From NCBI RefSeq assembly GCF_018449655.1, contig NZ_JAAVUX010000003.1, positions 248,001 to 312,000 of the forward strand: 64,000 bases of DNA, written 5' to 3'. Position numbers and translations under genes: made by a program. Source of the DNA: Pseudomonas sp. dw_358. Lineage in GTDB: Bacteria; Pseudomonadota; Gammaproteobacteria; Pseudomonadales; Pseudomonadaceae. The notes below the pieces were generated by a model, which ran no database searches, had not been told where the DNA came from, and worked only from the letters and a program-made list of their open reading frames with translations. Below are positions 18,648 through 30,182 of the stretch, in pieces (the first letter of the stretch is position 1; every line of letters begins with the position of its first letter).

Positions 18648-19936
18648 TGATTCGACGTCCCTGGCGATTGCTCATAGCCCTGCTGGTAGTGCTGCTCCTG
18701 GCAGCCGGTGTTGGCTACTGGTGGTTCAATCGCCCTGCTCCGCAACCCACCCTAAAACAGCTCAAACTGGCCGACGGTAGTGCCGTCACTCAAGTCATTC
18801 CGGGCGACGATGCCCAGGCTCAAGTGGCCTTGGCGGTTCCTGCCGACCAGGCCCTGACCAATGCGCAGCTGATCGACCTCAGCGAAGACACCAGCGCGCG
18901 CATCGTTCAGATCATCTTGCCGGCCACCGATTGCGTGGCCCAGCAGAAAACCTTCGAGTCCAGCCTGCAATACCTGGATGGCGCCCCGACCACCGTCGGC
19001 GGCATCGGCCCTGGGGCGACCCTGGCCTGGAACTGGCTGGCCGGTCAGACCAACGATAAGGCCAATGCCGTGTCGGTGGGTTTCGACATTGCCAACAAGG
19101 ACTGTAGCATCCCGCTGGCCCAGAAAGCGCCGCATGGCCACTGGACCGCGGCCTGGAACGACGCACCGGATGATCCGATCGCTGCCTTCGTGCGGGGCCA
19201 GGCCAACGCCGACACCAGCATCAGTGACTACGACATTCATATGCCACAAGTCCTGAAAAACCAGCTGACCCATATCCTCGTCCCGGACGATGACAGCAAT
19301 GCACCGAAGATGCCGGTCGTTGAAGTGCCGGCGGGCGGCCCAAGCGATACCGTGACCTTGTTCCTCTCGGGTGATGGCGGCTGGCGCGACCTGGACCGAG
19401 ACGTGGCCGGCGAGATGGCCAAGCTGGGTTATCCGGTGGTGGGCATCGACACCTTGCGCTACTACTGGAAGCACAAAAGCCCCGAGCAGAGCGCCAACGA
19501 CCTGGCCGAGCTGATGCAGTACTACCGCCAGAAGTGGGGCACCAAGCGCTTCGTCCTGGCCGGTTTCTCGTTCGGCGCCGATGTGCTGCCGGCGATCTAT
19601 GACGCACTGCCCGCCGACGAGCAGAAACGTGTCGATGCGGTGATTCTGCTGGCCTATGCCCGCAGTGGCAGCTTCGAGATCGAGGTCGAGGGCTGGCTGG
19701 GCCAGGAAGGCAAGGAAATGCCTACCGGGCCGGCCATGGCCAAGTTGCCGCCGGCCAAGGTGCTGTGCATCTACGGCATCGAAGAGAAAGACGAAAGCGG
19801 TTGCACCGAATCCACCGCAGTGGGTGAAATCGTTCAACTGCCTGGCGGTCACCACTTCGACGAGAACTACCCGGCACTGGCCAAACGCCTGACCGACGCC
19901 ATCGACAAGCGCCAGGGCAAGACGCCCAAGCCTTGA
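18647..19936 (+). CDS. AcvB/VirJ-type serine hydrolase, likely aminoacyl-PG hydrolase
   Basis: 429 residues. An N-terminal signal anchor (about 7-24) puts the rest in the periplasm. The alpha/beta-hydrolase part has SGDGGW at 241-246, the nucleophile elbow GFSFG at 306-310 (Ser308), and a C-terminal GGHHFDENY with the likely catalytic His. The P. aeruginosa homologue PA0919 removes alanine from alanyl-PG. Start overlaps the mprF stop (TGATG), so synthesis and turnover of the modified lipid are coupled here. Confidence 0.85.
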   Translation: MIRRPWRLLIALLVVLLLAAGVGYWWFNRPAPQPTLKQLKLADGSAVTQVIPGDDAQAQVALAVPADQALTNAQLIDLSEDTSARIVQIILPATDCVAQQKTFESSLQYLDGAPTTVGGIGPGATLAWNWLAGQTNDKANAVSVGFDIANKDCSIPLAQKAPHGHWTAAWNDAPDDPIAAFVRGQANADTSISDYDIHMPQVLKNQLTHILVPDDDSNAPKMPVVEVPAGGPSDTVTLFLSGDGGWRDLDRDVAGEMAKLGYPVVGIDTLRYYWKHKSPEQSANDLAELMQYYRQKWGTKRFVLAGFSFGADVLPAIYDALPADEQKRVDAVILLAYARSGSFEIEVEGWLGQEGKEMPTGPAMAKLPPAKVLCIYGIEEKDESGCTESTAVGEIVQLPGGHHFDENYPALAKRLTDAIDKRQGKTPKP

Positions 19937-19943
19937 TGATGAG

Positions 19944-19973
19944 GGCGGCGCGATCCTTCGAGACCGCGCCGCC
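19944..19973. terminator. Hairpin between convergent genes
   Basis: GGCGGCGCG (19944-19952) pairs with CGCGCCGCC (19965-19973). It lies between the hydrolase stop (19936) and the ycgN stop (19991). There is no long T run, so it is a probable rather than certain terminator. Confidence 0.55.
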
Positions 19974-19990
19974 TTACCCTGCTTTGAACA

Positions 19991-20440
19991 TCACCCCGCC
20001 CTGAAAATCAGATACTCCTCCCAATCATCCTCCGCCACATCCTTCTCGCTGAGCATGCGCCCGGACTGAGAAATGCGCTGCTTGTGCACCTGCTCCCGAT
20101 CGCCGCACACCAGGTGGTGCCACAACGGCAGATCCTGACGTTCGCTCACCAGACGATAGCCGCACGTGGGCGGCAACCATTTGAATTGATCGGCCTGGCC
20201 TGGGGTGAGTTGAATGCAATCGGGCACCTGCGCCTTGCGCTCGGGGTAGTCGGTGCACTGGCACGTTTTCAGGTCCAGCAGCTGGCAGGCAATGCGCGTG
20301 TAATACACGCTGCTGTCGTCCTCATCCTCCAGCTTTTGCAGGCAGCACAGGCCGCAGCCGTCACAGAGGGATTCCCACTCCACGGCATCCAGTTGTTCGA
20401 GGGTCTTGCGAATCCAGAAGGGTTCGACTTTGGCGGCCAT
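19991..20440 (-). CDS. YcgN family cysteine-cluster protein (UPF0260)
   Basis: 149 residues. Conserved cysteines cluster in [15 protein letters not shown] and CQCTDYPER plus later CGYRL, a zinc/iron-binding cysteine-cluster pattern (CxxCxxxCC) of the UPF0260 family. No function is established. Starts [18 protein letters not shown], the usual family beginning. Confidence 0.92.
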   Translation of the reverse strand: MAAKVEPFWIRKTLEQLDAVEWESLCDGCGLCCLQKLEDEDDSSVYYTRIACQLLDLKTCQCTDYPERKAQVPDCIQLTPGQADQFKWLPPTCGYRLVSERQDLPLWHHLVCGDREQVHKQRISQSGRMLSEKDVAEDDWEEYLIFRAG

Positions 20441-20590
20441 TGCGTGGGTGTCCTGTGGTCAATCAAGCGCGGCAGTCTAGTGCCGTGCGCGGTCACCGCC
20501 AAGTAGTTGCGACTGGCGGTACACTTCACTTGCGCGGAAGGTTGAGATTGGTTATCAAGACAGATTCATCAACTCGTCTGGATCTGCACC

Positions 20591-21184
20591 ATGAGTGAGA
20601 ACACCCGCGTCGCCGACTATGCCATTCACGAGCAATTCATTCAGCGCTGGTCGCCGCGCGCGTTCAGCAACGAAGTCATCAGCGAAGACACCCTGCTGAG
20701 CTTCCTGGAAGCCGCTCGCTGGGCACCGTCGGCTTACAACTCGCAGCCATGGCGCTTTCTCTATGCGCGCCGTGACACCCCGAACTGGCAGCGCTTCCTG
20801 GGGCTGCTCAACGAATTCAACCGTGGCTGGGCGCAGCATGCCTCGGCGCTGGTGATCGTCATCTCCAAGACCACCTTCACCCCGCCTGGCGCCACCGAAG
20901 AAGGCCCGGCGCTGTGGCACACCTTCGACACCGGTTCGGCCTGGGGCCATCTGGGCCTGCAAGCGAGCATCAGCGGCTGGCACACTCACGCCATGGCCGG
21001 CTTCGACAAGGAGCTGGCACGTACTGAGTTGAAAGTGCCAGAAGGCTACGAGATCCACACGGCCGTGGCCATCGGCAAACTGGGCGACAAGGCCACCCTG
21101 GCCGAATTCCTCCAGGCCCGTGAAACCCCCAGCCCGCGCAAGCCGCTGAGCGAGCTGGCGGCCGAGGGTGATTTCACGCTGTAA
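20591..21184 (+). CDS. Nitroreductase-family oxidoreductase
   Basis: 197-residue flavoprotein of the FMN-dependent nitroreductase fold. The N-terminus has the FMN-binding RWSPRAFS motif, followed by EAARWAPSAYNSQPWRF, and the C-terminal half has GLQASISGWHTHAMAGF. Substrates cannot be told; members reduce nitro, quinone or enoate groups. Single-gene unit, ATG at 20591. Confidence 0.88.
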   Translation: MSENTRVADYAIHEQFIQRWSPRAFSNEVISEDTLLSFLEAARWAPSAYNSQPWRFLYARRDTPNWQRFLGLLNEFNRGWAQHASALVIVISKTTFTPPGATEEGPALWHTFDTGSAWGHLGLQASISGWHTHAMAGFDKELARTELKVPEGYEIHTAVAIGKLGDKATLAEFLQARETPSPRKPLSELAAEGDFTL

Positions 21185-21217
21185 GGTTTTGCGTCAAAGC
21201 CTTTGGCGCAGGAATCC

Positions 21218-21304
21218 TGCAGGAGCCAGCTTGTTCGGGAACCATCGCCCGCCGTATGTCAGGTACGGCGCGGTGTCCTCTTCCCGAGCAAGCTCGCTCC
21301 TGCA
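21218..21304. repeat. REPIN-like inverted pair
   Basis: Left arm at 21218-21240 (TGCAGGAGCCAGCTTGTTCG then GGA) and right arm at 21282-21304 (TCCCGAGCAAGCTCGCTCCT then GCA) are inverse copies with two mismatches, 41 bases apart. Same core as the 5435 element. Sits between convergent genes. Confidence 0.8.
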
Positions 21305-21317
21305 AGCGAGGTGACGC

Positions 21318-22250
21318 TCAATACCCCCGTGCGAAATCCACTTCGCCACGCAGGTCGGTCCCTGCCTGCCACGCCCGCACATTCTCGACAAACACCTGCA
21401 CCATCGCTTGCGGCGAGGTCGGCGCGGAACTGTGGCCGGTCAGCAGCAACCCCCAGGCCGTCCAGAATGGATGGCGTTGCGGCAACGGCTCCTGGCGACA
21501 GACATCGATCACCGCTCCTGCCAGATGCCCTTGTTTCAAGGCCTCCACCAAATCGGCATCGACTACCGCCACCCCCCGTCCGGCGTTGATGAACAAGGCA
21601 TCGGGGTTGAAGCGCGCAAACAAGGCAGCGTCGTAAAGGTCATGGGTCTCGGGCGTATCCGGCAGCAGGTTGAGCACATAGTCCACCTCCCCCACCAGAC
21701 GCCCTAGCTCGCTCATGGGCGCTACTTCGATGAAAGGCGCCTGAGTGCGCGCCGTACGCGCGATGCCATAGAGCTTGACGCCAAACGGCAGGAGAAAATC
21801 GGCGACGGTCTGGCCGATGTCACCGGTGCCGACGATCAACACCCGCCGCCCTGCCAGGCTGTGGCCAGCCCGGTTGTCCCACTTGCGCTCCACCTGGCTG
21901 ACCAGACGGGCCAGCACGTCGCGTTCATGGCCCAGCATGTAGGTGAGCATGTACTCGGCCATCACTTGGCCGAAGATACCCACAGCGCGGGTCAGCCGAT
22001 AGTGACGCGGCAACCCTTCTCCCAACAACGGTTTGATACCGGCCCAGGTCGACTGCAGCCACTGCGGCGAGTGGCCCTGGCGCAGCAAGGTTGCCAGCAG
22101 ATCCGGCTGGCCCAGCCAGACCGGGCAGTCGCTGGCCAGCATGGCAAGCTCGGCGGAGTCGCCGCTGGTGCAGACTTCCAGGTCCGCAGCCGCCTCGCGC
22201 AGCAACTGGGCGTAGAGGGCGTAATCCTGTTCTGCGATGAGAACGCGCAT
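21318..22250 (-). CDS. D-2-hydroxyacid dehydrogenase (GhrA-like)
   Basis: 310 residues, NAD(P)-dependent 2-hydroxyacid dehydrogenase. The dinucleotide-binding loop is GTGDIG at 141-146; NAGRGVAVVD carries a substrate-region Arg pattern, and LLTGHSSAP contains the probable catalytic His. Glyoxylate/hydroxypyruvate reduction is likely from resemblance to GhrA-type enzymes, but the substrate is an inference. Confidence 0.86.
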   Translation of the reverse strand: MRVLIAEQDYALYAQLLREAAADLEVCTSGDSAELAMLASDCPVWLGQPDLLATLLRQGHSPQWLQSTWAGIKPLLGEGLPRHYRLTRAVGIFGQVMAEYMLTYMLGHERDVLARLVSQVERKWDNRAGHSLAGRRVLIVGTGDIGQTVADFLLPFGVKLYGIARTARTQAPFIEVAPMSELGRLVGEVDYVLNLLPDTPETHDLYDAALFARFNPDALFINAGRGVAVVDADLVEALKQGHLAGAVIDVCRQEPLPQRHPFWTAWGLLLTGHSSAPTSPQAMVQVFVENVRAWQAGTDLRGEVDFARGY

Positions 22251-22327
22251 GATCGTAAAACCTGTGCAATGGCATGCCTGCGGACGGCGCCGCAGGCAGT
22301 GAAAGTGGAAACGGCAGGGTGGGGAAT

Positions 22328-22621
22328 TTACATCGGATCGTTGCGGCGCAGGAGCTCTTCGGGCAAGTGCTCGATATATTCATCTTCGGCCGGGGGCATC
22401 TGCAGGTGGTAGCCCTGGCCGTCGAGGTGCTCAAGCACCAAGGTGATGTCCTCGCGGGCAAGGGTGCGCTCGGGGGTCAGCACCAGATCAAAGGCGTGCA
22501 CGGGCTTGCCGAACACGGCCAGCAGCCCCTCGGGGACTTTCTCCAGTGCTTCGCTCTTGAGCACATAGAGGTACATTTCGTTGCGCTTGGGGCTACGGTA
22601 GATCGAGCAGATACGCTTCAT
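22328..22621 (-). CDS. YcgL domain protein
   Basis: 97-residue protein of the YcgL family, starting [20 protein letters not shown] and carrying [12 protein letters not shown] and [13 protein letters not shown]. Function unknown. The ATG overlaps the rnd stop by four bases; the rnd-ycgL pair is conserved in Pseudomonas. Confidence 0.92.
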   Translation of the reverse strand: MKRICSIYRSPKRNEMYLYVLKSEALEKVPEGLLAVFGKPVHAFDLVLTPERTLAREDITLVLEHLDGQGYHLQMPPAEDEYIEHLPEELLRRNDPM

Positions 22622-23751
22622 GACTGTTGTCCAACGGTGGCCAGGCTCTGCAACAGCGCCTCGCCCAGGTGTTCCCGACGCCAGCCACGCAGGCTGTCAG
22701 GCAATTGATAAGGGCCGTCGGGGTAGCCGCTCTTGAGCAGCGCCTCGAGGGTTTTCTTGCGCAGCATCAGCTCGGGAGCGATTCTCAGCCGCTCGGCTTC
22801 GGCCTGGCCCACCGCACGCAGTTGCTTGAGCACCGCGCTGGCTTCGATCGGCAGCGGTTCGGGCAACGCGGGCGGCCATTGTTCCGGCGGCAGGCTGGCG
22901 TTGCGCTTGATCAGGTCGAGGATGAACTCGCCGTCGTGACGAACGGTACGCGGGTGCATGTCTTCTATACGCGCCAGCGCCTGCAGGTTGTCCGGCTGGG
23001 TCTTGGCCAAGGGCCACAGCGCGTGTTCGCGCACGATGCGGTTGCGCGGCACGTCTCGGGCGCGCGCCTCGCGCTCGCGCCAGGCGCACAGGGCGCGCAT
23101 CACCGCCAATTGCGCGCGCGAAAGCTTCCAGGCCAGCTTTGCCTCGCGGTACAGCTCGTCGGGGTCCACTTCGCGGCGCAACTGGGCCACCAGCTCGGCG
23201 CCGTCGTCCAGCACCCAGGCAGCTCGTTCATCCGACAAGCGCGGCCTTAATTGTTCGTACACCTCGCCCAGATGCACCGCGTCTTCGGCGGCATAGCTGA
23301 CCTGCGTCTCGGACAACGGCCTTTGCAGCCAGTCTGAGCGGGTTTCACCCTTGGGCAGTTCGAGGCCGAGCACGTCCTGCACCAGACGCGAGTAGCCCAT
23401 GGAGAAACCGATGTTGAGGTAGGCAGCGGCCAGTTGCGTGTCGAACAGCGGTGCCGGCAGGCTGCCGGTCAGGCGCAACAGCACTTCCAGGTCTTCACTG
23501 CACGCATGCAGCACCTTGACCACGCCCGGGTTTTCCAGCAACGCCGCCAGCGGTTGCCATTGCTGGATACTCAGCGGGTCAATCAAAAACGCTGTGGTGC
23601 CCACGCCAACCTGAATCAAGCCGGCAATGGGATAAAAGGTGTCGACGCGCATGAACTCGGTGTCGACGGCCACAAAGGGCAGGGACTGCCAGCGGGCGCA
23701 ATGGTCGGCCAGGCTGGCGTCGTCGCGAATCCAGTGAATATCGATAGCCAC
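22618..23751 (-). CDS. rnd: Ribonuclease D
   Basis: 377-residue 3'-5' exoribonuclease that trims tRNA and other stable RNA. The DEDDy catalytic residues are Asp30 and Glu32 (VAVDTEFMR), Asp87 ([10 protein letters not shown]), and Tyr153 with Asp157 (SYAAEDAVH). An HRDC domain follows ([19 protein letters not shown] region). Starts with GTG at 23751, preceded by GGGAGAG. Confidence 0.95.
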   Translation of the reverse strand: MAIDIHWIRDDASLADHCARWQSLPFVAVDTEFMRVDTFYPIAGLIQVGVGTTAFLIDPLSIQQWQPLAALLENPGVVKVLHACSEDLEVLLRLTGSLPAPLFDTQLAAAYLNIGFSMGYSRLVQDVLGLELPKGETRSDWLQRPLSETQVSYAAEDAVHLGEVYEQLRPRLSDERAAWVLDDGAELVAQLRREVDPDELYREAKLAWKLSRAQLAVMRALCAWREREARARDVPRNRIVREHALWPLAKTQPDNLQALARIEDMHPRTVRHDGEFILDLIKRNASLPPEQWPPALPEPLPIEASAVLKQLRAVGQAEAERLRIAPELMLRKKTLEALLKSGYPDGPYQLPDSLRGWRREHLGEALLQSLATVGQQS

Positions 23752-23935
23752 GAGGCTCTCCCTTGAACAATGGCGAGCAGTATATATCGCGCCTCTCTGT
23801 TACTGGGCATTTCCTGCCATGGCACCGCCGGACAACGTCGAGGGAACAAACCGCCGCGGACTGTGGGTCCAAACCCTGAAGCGAGACTATCCTGAAGTTT
23901 TACGCCCCCAAGCCATTACAGGGAGAAACGCACCC

Positions 23936-24196
23936 ATGCCGGTCAAACACAACCTGTTCGAAGACCTCAATGTCACCAAGGCCGACGTCGAAAAACGCCG
24001 TCAGAGCGACGAAAAACTCAGTCGCCTGCTGGACGAATACCAGACGGCTGACGGCGCGGTAGTCGATGCCGAAGCGGCAGCCGCTCATGATGACGAGGTT
24101 AAAAAGCTCAAAGAGAAGCGCCTGTTGATCAAGGACAAGATCGTCCAGCAGTGGCAGTACCCGGACACCCAGGGGGCCGGGACCGGCAAGTTCTGA
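23936..24196 (+). CDS. YdcH/DUF465-type small protein
   Basis: 86-residue highly charged, mostly helical protein. It starts MPVKHNLFEDLNVTKADVEK; the C-terminal half DEVKKLKEKRLLIKDKIVQQ is the LKKRRLxLKDEI signature of the DUF465 family. No function known. ATG at 23936 follows GGGAGAAACGCACCC. Confidence 0.85.
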   Translation: MPVKHNLFEDLNVTKADVEKRRQSDEKLSRLLDEYQTADGAVVDAEAAAAHDDEVKKLKEKRLLIKDKIVQQWQYPDTQGAGTGKF

Positions 24197-24214
24197 GCTT
24201 GCCCGACTCCTTTC

Positions 24215-24276
24215 GGGTCAAGCTTGTTCGGGAAGAGGGTAAAGGCCGTTTCCCGAGCAAGCTCGGCCCTGCCGGG
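24215..24276. repeat. REPIN-like inverted pair
   Basis: Left arm GGGTCAAGCTTGTTCGGGA (24215-24233) faces right arm TCCCGAGCAAGCTCGGCCC (24251-24269). Same family as at 5435 and 21218. Sits between the DUF465 gene and the convergent small ORF. Confidence 0.75.
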
Positions 24277-24287
24277 AATCTCCCACC

Positions 24288-24524
24288 CTAGCGGATCGCC
24301 GTTCCACCGGGCCGATCCCAATCGGCCAGGTAACTCTGGCCCTCGGGCGTGATCGCTATCTGGGTATACGTCAACCGCCCCTCATGCTGGACGAAATCGG
24401 CCGTGGCAAAACCAAAGCTGATGAGTTGTTGAGTGGTGTCCACATCTTCCGGGGCACTGAGCACGGTCTCACCGGCGGCGATGCGTTCGAGCAACAGATG
24501 AAAGGACGTATTCTGACCGGGCAT
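24288..24524 (-). CDS. Small protein of unknown function
   Basis: 78 residues beginning MPGQNTSFHLLLERIAAGET and ending DWDRPGGTAIR, no membrane segment, no cysteine. I do not recognise a family. The ATG at 24524 has an excellent ribosome site (AGGAGGA, 7 bases away), which supports real translation; the in-frame upstream extension has none. It lies downstream of the GlxA-type regulator gene but 78 bases away on the same strand. Confidence 0.65.
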   Translation of the reverse strand: MPGQNTSFHLLLERIAAGETVLSAPEDVDTTQQLISFGFATADFVQHEGRLTYTQIAITPEGQSYLADWDRPGGTAIR

Positions 24525-24602
24525 GACAAATCCTCCTGAGGGCGTCTGCAACAGACTTATCAGAATGGACCCGTAATTGCCGTGGAAGTTGGCTGACCCC
24601 AC

Positions 24603-25565
24603 TCAAACAAACCGCCGCCTGAACTCTGCTGGCGTCACCCCCACCTGCCGGGTAAACGCCCGACGCAGGATGTCGACGCTGGAAAATCCGCACAAGGCCG
24701 CGACCTGCTTGGGCGCCAGCTTGCCGCTCTCCAGGGCGGTGCGCGCACTGGCCACCCGGGCCGCCTCGACCCAAGCCGCCGGTGTCTCGCCCACTTCGTC
24801 ATGAAACAGCCGCGCGAAATGCCGTGGGCTGAGGCCGGCGCGCTGGGCCAGTTGCTGCACACTCAAGTCGTCGGCCGGGTTGGCCGAGATGTATCGCTGA
24901 ATTTCCTGGAGCACCGAGCGACCCGCTGGCACCGACTCGCCCTTGCGGCTGAACTGCAATTGCCCACCGGGACGCTTGAAGAACATCACCAGTTGGGAAG
25001 CCACCGCCTTGGCCAGCACCTGACCGTGATCTTCCTCCACCAGCGCCAGCGCCAGATCCAGGCCAGCGGTGACCCCGGCGGCGGTTCGTACCTTGCCATC
25101 GCGCACATGGATAGCGTCGACATCCACCTGCACCAAGGGAAAATCGGCCGCCAGACGGTCGGCTCCGACCCAGTGGGTGGTCACCCGCTTGCCGTCCAGC
25201 AAGCCAGCGTGGGCCAGCGCGAAAGCGCCCGTGCACACTGAGCCGAAACGCCGCGAACGCGGGCACTGGACCTGCAACCACTGCCGGGTCGCCGCCGACA
25301 CCGGGGTCTGCGGTGCGTCTGGCGAGCCTGCTACCAATAACGTGTCCACCGCTCCGCTCTGCTCGCTCAAGGTCGCGTCGGCCAGCAAGCGGGCACCCGA
25401 TGAACTGCGGATCGGCCCCGGCTGTTCACTGACCACCCGCAGTTCATACAGCGCCTGACCGGACAGCCGGTTGGCCTCGGCAAACACATCCAGCGGTCCA
25501 GACACGTCCAGTAGCTGGACGCCAGGCATGGCCAGAATGGCGACGATTCTTGGGGCAGTGAGCAT
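24603..25565 (-). CDS. GlxA-type transcription regulator (DJ-1/PfpI + AraC)
   Basis: 320 residues. The N-terminal DJ-1/PfpI amidotransferase-like domain (1-190) holds Cys111 in the elbow GSVCTGAFAL; the C-terminal AraC/XylS domain (about 220-320) has two helix-turn-helices (VQQLAQRAGLSPRHFARLF and PKQVAALCGFSSVDILRRAF). Such regulators often control amino-acid or amine catabolism. Start ATG at 25565 (MLTAPRIVAI) follows GGAG. It is divergent from the HD-domain gene, its likeliest target. Confidence 0.88.
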   Translation of the reverse strand: MLTAPRIVAILAMPGVQLLDVSGPLDVFAEANRLSGQALYELRVVSEQPGPIRSSSGARLLADATLSEQSGAVDTLLVAGSPDAPQTPVSAATRQWLQVQCPRSRRFGSVCTGAFALAHAGLLDGKRVTTHWVGADRLAADFPLVQVDVDAIHVRDGKVRTAAGVTAGLDLALALVEEDHGQVLAKAVASQLVMFFKRPGGQLQFSRKGESVPAGRSVLQEIQRYISANPADDLSVQQLAQRAGLSPRHFARLFHDEVGETPAAWVEAARVASARTALESGKLAPKQVAALCGFSSVDILRRAFTRQVGVTPAEFRRRFV

Positions 25566-25700
25566 GGCAGCACTCCAACGGCGGGAAACCGCTTGATAAG
25601 GCAGTAATAGTCGCATTACGACGATTGCTGCCCATGATGCACGGCTCGACAATGGGACACCAGCCCCAAACAGACTTTCCCCCCCTGCGAGAGCATCACA

Positions 25701-26330
25701 ATGACCGATCTGAACATCCCCGACAGCGCCATGGCCCGCGAAATCACCGAACTGGTCCGCGATACTGCCTCGGACCTGCTGTTCCAGCACTCCAGCCGCG
25801 TCTACCACTTCGGGGCCCTCGCCGGCCGCCGTCAAGGCCTGAAATTCGATGCCGAACTGCTGTATGCCGGTTGCATGTTCCATGACATGGGCCTGACCCA
25901 TCAATGCAGCAGCGCCTGCGAACGCTTCGAAGTGGACGGCGCCAATGCCGCCCGTGACTTCCTGCGCGGCCACCATATCCACGAGCACGACATCAGCACC
26001 GTGTGGACCTCGATCGCCCTGCACACCACCCCCGGCATCCCGCAGCACATGGACCCGGTCATCGCCTTGGTCACCGCCGGGGTCGAAATGGACGTGCTGG
26101 GCCTGACCTACAACGATTACAGCGATGCCGAACGCGAAGCCATCGTGCGCCTGCATCCGCGCACCGAGCACTTCAAGGAGGACATCATTCAGGCCTTCTA
26201 CGACGGGATCAAACACAAGCCCGAAAGCACCTTTGGCAACGTCAAGGCTGACGTGCTGGCGGACAAGGACCTACGGTTTGTGCGGGGGAATTTCTGCGAA
26301 GTGATTCGCGGGTCGGCCTGGAAGGGTTGA
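25701..26330 (+). CDS. HD-domain phosphohydrolase-like protein
   Basis: 209 residues with a metal-binding HD pattern: His36 (SSRVYHFG), His61-Asp62 (CMFHDMGLTH) and later His residues (GHHIHEHD). It resembles the cyanamide hydratase-like HD group; the physiological substrate is unknown. Divergent from the GlxA-type regulator, 135 bases apart, suggesting control by it. Confidence 0.8.
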   Translation: MTDLNIPDSAMAREITELVRDTASDLLFQHSSRVYHFGALAGRRQGLKFDAELLYAGCMFHDMGLTHQCSSACERFEVDGANAARDFLRGHHIHEHDISTVWTSIALHTTPGIPQHMDPVIALVTAGVEMDVLGLTYNDYSDAEREAIVRLHPRTEHFKEDIIQAFYDGIKHKPESTFGNVKADVLADKDLRFVRGNFCEVIRGSAWKG

Positions 26331-26338
26331 GCTGTCGC

Positions 26339-26378
26339 CCTCCTTGCAGGACCGAGCTTGCTCGGTCTTGCAAGGAGG
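26339..26378. terminator. REP-derived bidirectional hairpin
   Basis: An 18-base stem with one mismatch, loop CTTG: CCTCCTTGCAGGACCGAG against CTCGGTCTTGCAAGGAGG. It fills the gap between the HD gene and the katG stop. The arms share the GGACCGAG core of the REPIN family, so a single REP hairpin may have been recruited as a terminator for both. Confidence 0.65.
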
Positions 26379-26387
26379 ACCTCAGAC

Positions 26388-28640
<2,253 letters not shown>

Positions 28641-28866
28641 TCACCCTTGGTCTGTAAATCAGGCTATCGGTCCCATTGTGGGGGCCCCGGGAAGGGGCAC
28701 TGGGTTCCGACGATATCCAACGCGCGTTACAACCAGACAAGCCTAGACCTTCGCCACAGGCTCATGCAAATGACGGGACAGTCAGTCTCGTCCATGGGCA
28801 TTAATGAGACCGGCGCAAAGGCTCTACACTGGTCTTCACCGCCTTGAATGATTGCCGGAGACACCG

Positions 28867-29532
28867 ATGAGCGAATCGAGCTACAGCGTCCTGTACCAGG
28901 ACCCCCTCAGCCATCTGAAATTCCGCCAGCGCCACGGGCAGGTGCCCGCCCAGGCACGGCTGGTGCTGCTGCACGGGGTCGGCGGTAACGAAACCAACCT
29001 GGCCGGACTGGCCGAAGCGGTGGACCCGCGAGTGGAAGTGCTGCTGGTGCAAGGGCCGCTGAATCTGGGCCCTGCCCAGTTCGCCTGGTTCCCGGTACGT
29101 TTCGGCGCCAATGGCCCGCAGATCGACGAAGCCCATGCCGAGCGCAGCCGGCGCCTGCTGATCGACTTCATCGAAGCGCGCACGACGCTGCCCACGGTGA
29201 TCGCCGGTTTCAGCCAAGGTGGCATCATGAGCGCCAGCGTCGGCCTCAGCGCGCCACAGGCGGTCAATGGCTTCGGGTTGCTCAGCGGGCGGATCCTTCC
29301 GGAACTCGCGCCACACATCGCCTCGACCGAGGCGCTGGGCAATCTGCAGGCCTTCGTCGCCCACGGCTGCTTCGACGACAAACTGCCCCTGCACTGGGCC
29401 GAACGCGCCGAGCAATGGCTGGAGGCGTTACAGGTTCGCCAGCAAGTGCACATCTATGAATGCGGTCATGAGCTGATAGCCCAGGAAGCGACAGACTTCC
29501 TGCGTTGGCTGGCAGGCCCGCTGGGGCTTTGA
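28867..29532 (+). CDS. Carboxylesterase/phospholipase-type hydrolase
   Basis: 221-residue alpha/beta hydrolase. LLHGVGGNETNL forms the oxyanion region, the nucleophile elbow is GFSQG with Ser116, and Asp (HGCFDDKLP) and His (YECGHEL) complete the triad. The family includes acyl-protein thioesterases and YpfH-type esterases; the substrate is not known. ATG at 28867 with GGAG upstream is chosen over a TTG at 28852. Divergent from katG. Confidence 0.85.
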   Translation: MSESSYSVLYQDPLSHLKFRQRHGQVPAQARLVLLHGVGGNETNLAGLAEAVDPRVEVLLVQGPLNLGPAQFAWFPVRFGANGPQIDEAHAERSRRLLIDFIEARTTLPTVIAGFSQGGIMSASVGLSAPQAVNGFGLLSGRILPELAPHIASTEALGNLQAFVAHGCFDDKLPLHWAERAEQWLEALQVRQQVHIYECGHELIAQEATDFLRWLAGPLGL

Positions 29533-29625
29533 CAACTGGGCGGCGAAGGGGTGAAACCTGGGAGCATCCGGACTAGGATTATGGAAGGCAAGCTGCCGTG
29601 ACAGCCCCATGAAAGGAGTTCAACC

Positions 29626-30018
29626 ATGTTCAGCCACATCCAGCTCGGCGCCCGCGACCTCCCCAGCATGATCGCCTTCTACGACGCCGTCCTCGTCCAC
29701 ATGGGCCTGACCCGCATGCCCGAGCACAACGACTCCGGCCCCGCTGGCGCCGGCTGGCGATTGCCGGGCCAGAGTTGGCCGCAGTTCTTCATCCAACTGC
29801 CGTTCAACGGCCAGCCGGCGACCTGGGGCAATGGCACCCAGGTCAGCTTTCTCGCCGCGACCAACGCTCAGGTGGACGCCGCGTGGCAACAGGCTATCGC
29901 CTTGGGCGGGAAGGACGAAGGCGCACCGGGACCACGTCCGCAGTACACCACTGGGTACTACGGTGCCTATTGCCGCGACCCTGAAGGCAACAAGCTGTGC
30001 TTTGTCTGCTTGAACTAG
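29626..30018 (+). CDS. VOC-family (glyoxalase/bleomycin-resistance fold) protein
   Basis: 130 residues starting MFSHIQLGARDLPSMIAFYD, with the paired beta-alpha-beta-beta-beta units of the vicinal oxygen chelate fold and the closing YYGAYCRDPEGNKLCFVC strand. Possible metal ligands are His4, His59-type positions and Glu near the end. Enzymatic role is not predictable. Strong AAAGGAG ribosome site. Confidence 0.85.
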   Translation: MFSHIQLGARDLPSMIAFYDAVLVHMGLTRMPEHNDSGPAGAGWRLPGQSWPQFFIQLPFNGQPATWGNGTQVSFLAATNAQVDAAWQQAIALGGKDEGAPGPRPQYTTGYYGAYCRDPEGNKLCFVCLN

Positions 30019-30182
30019 GCGAGTGCGCATGACATGGACGCTGTGACCACTGACGACCGCCCTCGATGAGATCCCGCCCCCCCAAACCCTACTCAAACCT
30101 TCATCTTCCCCCCCGAACCATCCCCGATAGCCTATGGTCACACCCCCAGTACCTAACTTCTGGATCAAGGAGGGAACACCCG

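Noticed and set aside
24603..26216. 217-residue N-terminal extension of the GlxA-type regulator
   Set aside because: Reads opposite the HD-domain gene; the ATG at 25565 has a ribosome site and starts the DJ-1 fold properly.
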